From NCBI GenBank assembly GCA_015680685.1, contig MNCI01005798.1, forward strand, positions 270,416 to 309,464: 39,049 nt of DNA. Reading direction: 5' to 3'. A model generated the notes under the pieces. The model was not told where the DNA came from. It did not search any database and worked only from the letters and a program-made list of their open reading frames with translations. The translations under genes and the position numbers were made by a program. Shown here piece after piece: positions 33,065 through 39,049 of the stretch. How positions within the stretch are numbered: position 1 is the stretch's first letter; every line of letters starts with the position of its first letter. This DNA comes from Gnetum montanum. Its lineage: Eukaryota; Streptophyta; Gnetopsida; Gnetales; Gnetaceae.

Positions 33065-34030
33065 TGATGAGATGTGATATTGCATAGGCCATGATATCAT
33101 GTATGCAATATTGCATCGTCCCCTATGATATTGCGTACACAATATCGTGGTTTGCTGCCAAGTCTATAAATAAGAGGCAGCTCTCCCTTGTTTCCTTATC
33201 TTGGGCTAGAAGTAGGGAAACTCTGGTAGATTAATCACTCCAGAGATAGAATATTTTCCATGTGCCCATAGTAAGAGTCCTAAAGTGAACGAATATTTAT
33301 TCGAGAAACATTATACCTGAACACAAGTTGTGTATAGAAATAAAGATGAACTTATTGGATAAACCTTGCAGTGCATGGAATAGGATTTATTTAATGTTAT
33401 TTATTTCTTTCTCTCTCACCCTAAACTCCTAGAATGTAGAATGAATACGACTTGATTATGAGCATCTAGTGTGACTACTTGGTAACCCAGTGTTGTATTC
33501 AGGATCTGCGCTTGGTAATCCTAGTGGTAGTCATGCACAAAGATGTGTATGGTTAGTCAAGGAATTGACCACTCATCACACTTAGGCTAGATTAGATTCT
33601 CTCAACCCTTTCCTCCTAGTTAAGTGCCTTAGTATGACCACTTCAAGCATGTGCGTTACGTGTGGTGATCCCCACAATGATTAGTGTTTGGTAGCCACGG
33701 TTGCATTAGTTCAAGGTGTGTACAGTAAGTGGGAACGGATGCTGAAGCTAGGTAATTTAGACTTAGTCATTAGTTAGAATTAGTAATTAGTTTCTCAACC
33801 CTCAACTCAATAGCATAGGAGAAAAACATAAAATACTATAAAAATCATATACCTCGGACTTACTTAACCATACACCGTGACAACTACAAGTAAGTTTGGG
33901 AAGACAACAAATGGTTAACCTTAAGTGTTCCATGAGGTGTGTAGGCATTTAGTCTGCAGAGTTCAACTGGATCGCACATGCTATGCTTGTATTCGTTTGG
34001 TTGAGTGTAGGGGTACCTTGCCACTTATCA
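33065..34030 (+). repeat. Element D 3' LTR
   Basis: 966 bases, TGATGAGATGTG to CACTTATCA, paired with 26702-27653. It carries the fuller palindrome set and TATA at 33164-33173. Confidence 0.93.
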
Positions 34031-34035
34031 ATGCT
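34031..34035. other. Target-site duplication of element D, right copy
   Basis: ATGCT, identical to 26697-26701. Confidence 0.92.
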
Positions 34036-35713
34036 GATATTAAGGTATGGTTCTTTTGGTAAAATAGGTAATGAGTCCATGTCGTCCACTCATCCATACA
34101 ACTCTATGGTCTCCTTTGGCTTGGAATTGTGCAGTCCCCTTTCTCTAAGTAAACTTGTTAATGAATTGGTGGTTGGGTATTTTTTAAACAAAGGAAAGAC
34201 TCAAAGGATGAAAAGGTGTGACTTCAAGGGGATTCAGTGCATTTGTGCTAGCCATTCTCTTGGGTGCTTGGATGCTTTTTCTTGGGTTTTTTGCCATTCT
34301 AAAATTGTTCAAAAACTAGGAAGGTAAGTGAACAAAAATAAGTCTTTACATGGTGTGGTTCTCATGCAAAAAACAATGCAGAAGAAAAAAAGAGAGAGAA
34401 TTCAAAGCACACCCCTTAGAAATAATAAAGCAATATGGGCTACAAGTACTAGTTATGGAATTGGAAAGACATGTTATCCATGCCTAAACGTTCTTTATAA
34501 CTACGGCCCTTTCTCGCTTCCTGCTTCCCCATCTCGCTCTCCTTGGAACAATGATGACTCTTTGTGGAAGCATTCTTGTTGCCTCAAGAGGATGGATTGG
34601 CCAAGTGTATTGATGTGAGATCACTAAATATGGTTGGTTTGATTCTAGATTTGGGATGAGTTCTACTTAGTTATCTTAACCATGAAATGCATAAGGGGCT
34701 TTACACAACCTTATTCCTAGGATTCCATTCCATTATCTCCTCTCCATCTTTCTCCCCATTTTCCATCTCATTGATGGTTTTATCATTAGTCCATTTTGGG
34801 TTGATGCATTATTTTTCTTTGTTGAATTCTTGTGGGTAAGTTTTTAACTCTTGTTTCCAAATGACATTCCTAGAGCCTACAGACTCTTTGGTTTGTGGGT
34901 TTGTCAAGGCATAAAAGCATGAACCTGCTTTGGGGAGGACCCACTGGCATTCTTTTTTGGTGCAATTGTTAAGTTATTTTCCTTAAAAAAATTTTGCAAT
35001 CAATCATCTCTTGTTTCATCCCCATCCATGACATCCATTTTATTGGTGTTGCCATTGTTATTTTTTCCCATCTTTCTTGTTCCTCATATTTTTCCATTTT
35101 ATAGCTACTAGAGGTTTGCTCTTAGTCATGGGGGCCCTAGCACAAATTTTTCAGTTTTCTCCATTTTACTATTGGCCTAACCCCTACACCTTGGGTAGTC
35201 ACCTGTGATAAATATCTGAACCAGTTTCTTCCATAACCAAAACTTAGCCAATGCACTTCATATCAAGGCAAGGTATCAATTGCATTGTGGGTTATCTATC
35301 CTTGCTCATTTGTGACTATGTTTCATGTGCAGATGATGATCATACAAACAATAGACTGGGGTTGGAGGAAGCAGTCAGGATGGACCAGAACTGAAGCATT
35401 TATGAAAGGAGCAAGTCTAGTGGTGTGGCTATGGATAAACAATGTAAGGCATAATCTTAGCATTGGCAGCAACATCCTCCATCTTCTTTCTCTCTCTCTT
35501 TATCTCTTCAAGCTGCCAAATAAAGACTTGGATGTCATTTATGTATGAGTGTTCACCACAATGGTCATGAACACTAATGTTGTAAGATGCTTATTGATTC
35601 GTTCATTGCGCACGTTAAGTTTGTCATCCCATTCTATCGTCAGTTGTTAATTAGTCAATAATCCCATACCTTCCCAATATTTTGTAAGGAACTCAACGAC
35701 GAGTTTTCCTTTA
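34036..35713 (+). other. Element C 3' noncoding, part right of D
   Basis: Continues the C sequence interrupted at 26701. It holds conserved blocks shared with D and E, the hairpin module (34352-34413), a second purine motif AGTCATGGGGGCCCTAG (35124-35140) after CTACTAGAGGTTTGC, and a tail matching D. The plus-strand ORFs at 33983-34327, 34328-34618 and 35285-35548 are not matched as protein in D and are not considered genes. Confidence 0.8.
34352..34413 (+). repeat. Conserved 3' hairpin module, element C copy
   Basis: GGTGTGGTTCTCA (34352-34364) can pair with GAGAA and CACACC in GAGAATTCAAAGCACACC (34396-34413), with a shorter A-rich loop than in D. Confidence 0.65.
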
Positions 35714-35725
35714 ATCATGGGGATA
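35714..35725 (+). promoter_or_regulatory. Polypurine tract of element C
   Basis: ATCATGGGGATA immediately before the 3' LTR. Confidence 0.8.
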
Positions 35726-36631
35726 TGATGAAGTGATTACTCTAATTATTAGGGTAGTTATTATTGGAGTGGTCACTCTAATAATTAGAGTGGTTATTAT
35801 TGAAGCAATTACCTTACTTATTAGAGAGGTTATTATTAGAGCAGTTATTCTCGAGTTACTCCCAGGTCTATAAATATAGTGCCCAGGCACACAATTGGGA
35901 AGAAGTCTTATAGTAGTTAAGCAGCAAAACTCTTGTAATCTATTTGAAGGTTAGAGTATTTTCCATGTGCTTGTAGTAGGAGATCAAAGTTTGGACAGAT
36001 CTTTATTCAAGCATTTTGTACCTAAGCAAACCTTGTGTAAGGCAATAAAGACGAGCTCTTTGATTCATCCTTGCAACACTTGAGATTTGTTTTCTTACAT
36101 ATTTATTTTATTTTATTTTCTTATGCATTTATTTTATTTTATGCACTTTACATTTTTTTTCTTAGCACAACAATTCATTTTGATTAATTATGAAAATTAT
36201 TAGATTACACTCAGTAAAATCACTTCGAGCATGTGTGTAATGCTTGTTAACCTAGCAATGATTAGTGTTTGGTAATCCCAGTAGTGTTGCACTAGTTCAA
36301 TATGTGTATGACAAGTGGGTATGGATACTGGTGTTAGGATTAGTTAAAGCCTAGTTAATCAGTAGTTAAGTTAAATTAGTCACTTAGTTATCTCTCTCTC
36401 CTTCCCTACTAGTGTAGGACATAAAAACATAAAAGCTCTAAAAATAATATGCCTCAAGCTTACTTAACCATAAAATCATGATGTACAAGTAAGCTTGTAA
36501 AGACAACAATCAACCAACCCATCATTGTTCCACAAAGGCGCATAAGCACTTAGTCCTTGGAATTTGACCAGATCATGCGTGAAACACTCATATTCGTATG
36601 GTTGAGCGTAGGGATACCTTGTCACTCATCG
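35726..36631 (+). repeat. Element C 3' LTR
   Basis: 906 bases, TGATGAAGTG to CTCATCG, paired with 19105-20111. Its U3 array is about 90 bases shorter than that of the 5' LTR, TATA at 35868-35877. Confidence 0.92.
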
Positions 36632-36636
36632 CATGT
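36632..36636. other. Target-site duplication of element C, right copy
   Basis: CATGT, identical to 19100-19104. Confidence 0.9.
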
Positions 36637-36816
36637 CATGGTGTTCAATTTTATATCATGAACACTACCATTTTTTGTAATGTCTCAATCCATACACTTA
36701 GACTCAATTTTTGTCAAGTCAATCTATTTTGTTTGTGAAAGGTTAGTCAATAATTCCATACCTTCCTAATTTTGTAAAAGAACTTGAGGATGAGTTTTCA
36801 TTCAACCATGGAGGTA
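36637..36816 (+). other. Element E 3' tail and polypurine tract
   Basis: Matches the last 150-180 bases before the 3' LTRs of C and D (for example CCATACCTTCCTAATTTTGT near 36757). It ends in ACCATGGAGGTA, a decayed PPT, at 36805-36816. Confidence 0.8.
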
Positions 36817-37725
36817 TGATGAGTCAAAGCTTTTTTGGCTACATCAATGAGGCCTCATCAATGTAGCCTTGTTGACTAGGCCTTGTTAATGAGGCCTCAT
36901 CGATGTATCGTATCATGCATTGATGAGGTCCTTTCAACGTAGTGTCTGCTTTTTGGCTATAAATACACATCTACTAGCTACATTTATGGCATTGAGATTT
37001 CAAAAGTAATGAAGCTCTTGTAATTTGTTCATTTGAGATTTAGAAATTCTCTCCTAAGTGCTTGCAGTAAGAGTCATTGAGTATATAGATCTTTATTTGA
37101 GCATTGTTGTACCTGAGCATGATAGTGTGTGCGGCAATAAAGATGAGCTTTCTGATAAACCTTGCAGCATTCTAGATAGATTAAATATTTTATTTATGCA
37201 TTTGATGTTTTTAATTATTTATTAAATATTTTTCAATAATTAATCTAATGAAGTAGTTAAATAAGATAAGCCAGATAAATTAAATGAATAAGTATGATCA
37301 CTTCAAGCATAGCATGTATTTGCTTAGTAATCTCAATAGCGTTATTTCTTGGTACACCCAATAGCATAGTGCTTGGTAACCCAATAGTGGATACATGGGT
37401 TCAGGACATGTGCAGAGAGTGGGATTAGATGCTTATGTTAAGACTAGTTAGATACTAGTTAATTAGTTAATCTAATTACTTTATCTCCCTTTAAACACCA
37501 AACCATAAAATATGAAATGATAAAAACCATATGCCTCAATTACACTTAACCATACTAGTGTACGTCACAAGTATAATTGGGAAGAAAACACTTGATCTTA
37601 AGGCAAGATTCACCTCTTAAAAGACTAGTGCATCAGAAACTACAAGGTCTATGGAATTTGATCGGATCACATGTGAATGCTTATGATTCGTATGGTTGGG
37701 CATAGGGGTACCTCACTGCTCATCC
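36817..37725 (+). repeat. Element E 3' LTR
   Basis: 909 bases, TGATGAGTCAAAG to TGCTCATCC (last base expected A), paired with 8529-9419. GAGGCCTC palindromes at 36843-36930, TATA at 36957-36966. Confidence 0.9.
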
Positions 37726-37730
37726 ATGAG
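37726..37730. other. Target-site duplication of element E, right copy
   Basis: ATGAG, identical to 8524-8528. Confidence 0.85.
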
Positions 37731-38114
37731 CTTTATTCAATGTGTAAGTACTGAAATTCCCATCAACCAAATGGTTCTAGGCTATGTAAGTAAGGTAGCA
37801 CTTTGATAGAATCTAGCCACACTTGTAAAAGCAATGACTCAAAATACATACAAGACAAGAAATTGACTTATGTAAGGAGGGAAAATTTTTTAATACAAAC
37901 CAAAAACTACAAGCTCCAAGAAATACCTAAATATGCTAAACAATATGATCAAGAACTTATCTTGAGTATTTATAGTTTTTATGTCAAAATGGAGGAGGCT
38001 CATTAGTGCCTAGGTGTCAACAGAGGTATGTTAATATAACTTGAGCCCATGCTAGTCACACTACTAATGACACAAGGCAAACCTAACCTAGCAGGACATA
38101 GGGAAGTTAGGACA
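37731..38114 (-). mobile_element. Element F: minus-strand 3' LTR, interrupted by E
   Basis: On the minus strand, TGTCCTAACTTCCC begins at 38114, right after a strong polypurine tract. A TATA box (CTATAAATACTC, 37964-37975) lies about 140 bases inside. The LTR continues to 37731, where E interrupts it. The remainder should resume at 8523 and run leftwards, but its end was not found. Confidence 0.6.
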
Positions 38115-38130
38115 TCCTCCTCCCCCTAAA
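38115..38130 (-). promoter_or_regulatory. Polypurine tract of element F
   Basis: Minus strand TTTAGGGGGAGGAGGA, directly before the TG of the F LTR. Typical plant Ty3/gypsy or copia PPT form. Confidence 0.7.
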
Positions 38131-38699
38131 TCATACTTTGCACCATGAATCCTAGATGAAAGATGAAACTTGAGGAAGTAAGCCAAAAAGACAATAGAAC
38201 ATTAAAATAGAACCAAAATTGTCCTAAGGAGCTTGGAATCATGCACACAATCGAAGATAAGGTGCATCTTGAGAGATTAAGAACCTTAAATGAACACATA
38301 AGACTACAAACATAAGGCATGTGAAACACTTTCCAAATCTAGGACTTATAATTGACATACAAATTACCATTAGATACATCATTAGCCCCTTTAAGTAGTT
38401 TTATAATTTGGTTAATTTTGGGGTGTGACATATTACAAATGTCTGTGCATGCATCATCATCTCTAATGAAGTCAACCCTTCTCACACTCATTTGTAACAC
38501 TTATCATCCCCTTAACACCCCAACCTGTATGCCTATGACTTAACAATGTCCTTGTTTCATCCAAAATCAAATCCACATAAACTAGATTTCTTCATATTTG
38601 GAAAGTCCTAGTAGTGATCCTTAACCCTTGCATGTTATCAAACATGGCCTAACCTCTTCCAAGAGGTTGCTAAAGGTCCCATGCCCAAGCACTGATATG
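38131..38699 (-). other. Element F internal 3' noncoding region
   Basis: Minus-strand sequence upstream of the PPT. The 67-codon minus ORF at 38126-38329 runs into the PPT and has no recognisable motif. A TGTCACACCCC motif near 38425 (minus) resembles starts of other plant LTRs, so a second element could be involved. The right edge LTR cuts the region at 38700. Confidence 0.4.
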
Positions 38700-39049
38700 T
38701 GTTGGCGACCTTTTGGAATGCGACCGCCAACAAGTGTCCTCGAACAGGATTTAGGTACCTGCTGGTCTCTAGCAACACCAAGGCCCAGATACCTCTAAAT
38801 AAACTCATTAGTTAATGTGAGTATGTGTGTGTACTGTTGCAGCGTGTGGTTGTGTAAAATGTAACAATTGCATTGTGTGTGAACTACAAATGACTTAATT
38901 TAAAGAGATTCAGCCAACTTTGCCAAGTACTGTGAGTTGTTGAAAATTTCCTATTTTGTTCAACTGCCTAGTCTACGTGGTCCTTATAATATCTACTTGT
39001 AACAAATAAAATTTTGCAAAAACATTTGAGCACAACTCCGCAATCTACT
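38700..39049 (+). mobile_element. Edge LTR, right copy (TGTTGGCGACC family), plus strand, partial
   Basis: Starts TGTTGGCGACC at 38700 and runs off the window. It is the reverse-complement partner of 61-410. The first 32 bases contain GTTGGC/GCCAAC (38701-38706 and 38726-38731) as a small inverted repeat and GCGACC twice. The element body lies right of the window. Confidence 0.7.

Larger units (their letters stand above)
26702..34030 (+). mobile_element. Element D: non-autonomous gag-protease derivative of the C lineage, inserted in C
   Basis: LTRs at 26702-27653 and 33065-34030 with a perfect ATGCT duplication. Total 7329 bases. It has primer site, gag, protease and the long 3' noncoding region, but sequence jumps from the protease-RT linker (about 31005) to the region just after integrase, removing what corresponds to about 23540-26380 of C. 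It is the last insertion in the nest. If it moved, enzymes must have come from another member of the lineage. Confidence 0.93.
19105..36631 (+). mobile_element. Element C: most complete Ty3/gypsy (Athila/Tat-like) retrotransposon, inserted in E
   Basis: LTRs at 19105-20111 and 35726-36631 are flanked by a perfect CATGT duplication. Without nested D it is about 10.2 kb. Interior order: tRNA-Asp-like primer site, gag, protease, RT, RNase H, integrase, 3' noncoding region (split by D), PPT, LTR. Frames carry stops and frameshifts but all core domains are recognisable, which makes it the reference for the deletions in D and E. The last LTR base is G in place of the expected A (CTCATCG at 36631). 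Confidence 0.93.
8529..37725 (+). mobile_element. Element E: Ty3/gypsy (Athila/Tat-like) retrotransposon with extra 3' ORF, carrying nested C and D
   Basis: LTRs at 8529-9419 and 36817-37725 are flanked by ATGAG. Without the nested C insertion the element is about 11.7 kb. Order: LTR, tRNA-Asp-like primer site, shortened gag, protease, RT-RNase H, integrase, T-rich tract, duplicated hairpin, internal LTR-like promoter, accessory ORF, (C insertion), PPT, LTR. All frames are broken. The gag core present in C and D is missing. The accessory ORF is absent from C and D. Confidence 0.9.

Noticed and set aside
38126-38329. Minus-strand 67-codon ORF as a host gene
   Set aside because: It overlaps the PPT of element F and shows no recognisable motif.
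1-39049. A single giant TIR DNA transposon (Maverick-like or similar) bounded by the inverted repeats
   Set aside because: The arms look like LTRs with TG starts and a poly(A)-signal region, flanks differ, and the interior is nested retrotransposons with no DNA-transposon transposase or polymerase B motif.

Overview
The window looks like intergenic DNA from a seed plant with a large, repeat-rich genome. It is AT-rich, holds no recognisable host gene, tRNA or rRNA, and is almost entirely decayed LTR retrotransposons. A gymnosperm would fit, but nothing in the sequence proves it. No coding frame is intact. All proteins were recognised by reading motifs across stop codons and frameshifts.

Layout. 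(1) Bases 1-410 and 38700-39049 are two copies of one LTR family (5' end TGTTGGCGACC) in opposite orientation. They form a 350-base inverted repeat at the window edges. (2) 411-8007 is element A, a gag-protease retrotransposon with no reverse transcriptase, integrase or RNase H. Its 5' LTR is cut by the left edge LTR, and its 3' LTR carries a long array of palindromes. (3) 8008-8523 and 37731-38699 belong to older host DNA. The right part is a minus-strand LTR with a clear polypurine tract (element F). (4) Element E (8529-37725, target duplication ATGAG) sits in that host. (5) Element C (19105-36631, duplication CATGT) sits in the 3' region of E. (6) Element D (26702-34030, duplication ATGCT) sits in the 3' noncoding region of C. 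The nesting gives the order of insertion: F first, then E, C and D.

E, C and D belong to one Ty3/gypsy lineage. They share LTR ends (TGATGA...CTCATCA), a primer site resembling the tRNA-Asp complement (TGGCGCCGTTGCCGGGGA type, as in Athila/Tat elements), R-U5 sequence, gag, protease and a long 3' noncoding region. Their contents differ. C has gag, protease, RT, RNase H and integrase with a visible D,D(35)E. D has lost about 2.8 kb covering RT, RNase H and integrase. E has lost about 1.7 kb of gag core, keeps decayed pol, and carries an extra open frame of about 950 codons between integrase and the 3' LTR.

Four observations stand out. Each LTR family has a different palindromic array just upstream of its TATA box, while the sequence downstream is conserved among E, C and D. 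A 3' noncoding hairpin is shared by E, C and D, with paired changes in the stem, and is tandemly duplicated in E. E has a copy of its own U3/TATA module inside the element, about 450 bases upstream of its extra ORF. Elements A and D are both gag-protease elements without polymerase, so gag-only forms arose in two lineages here.
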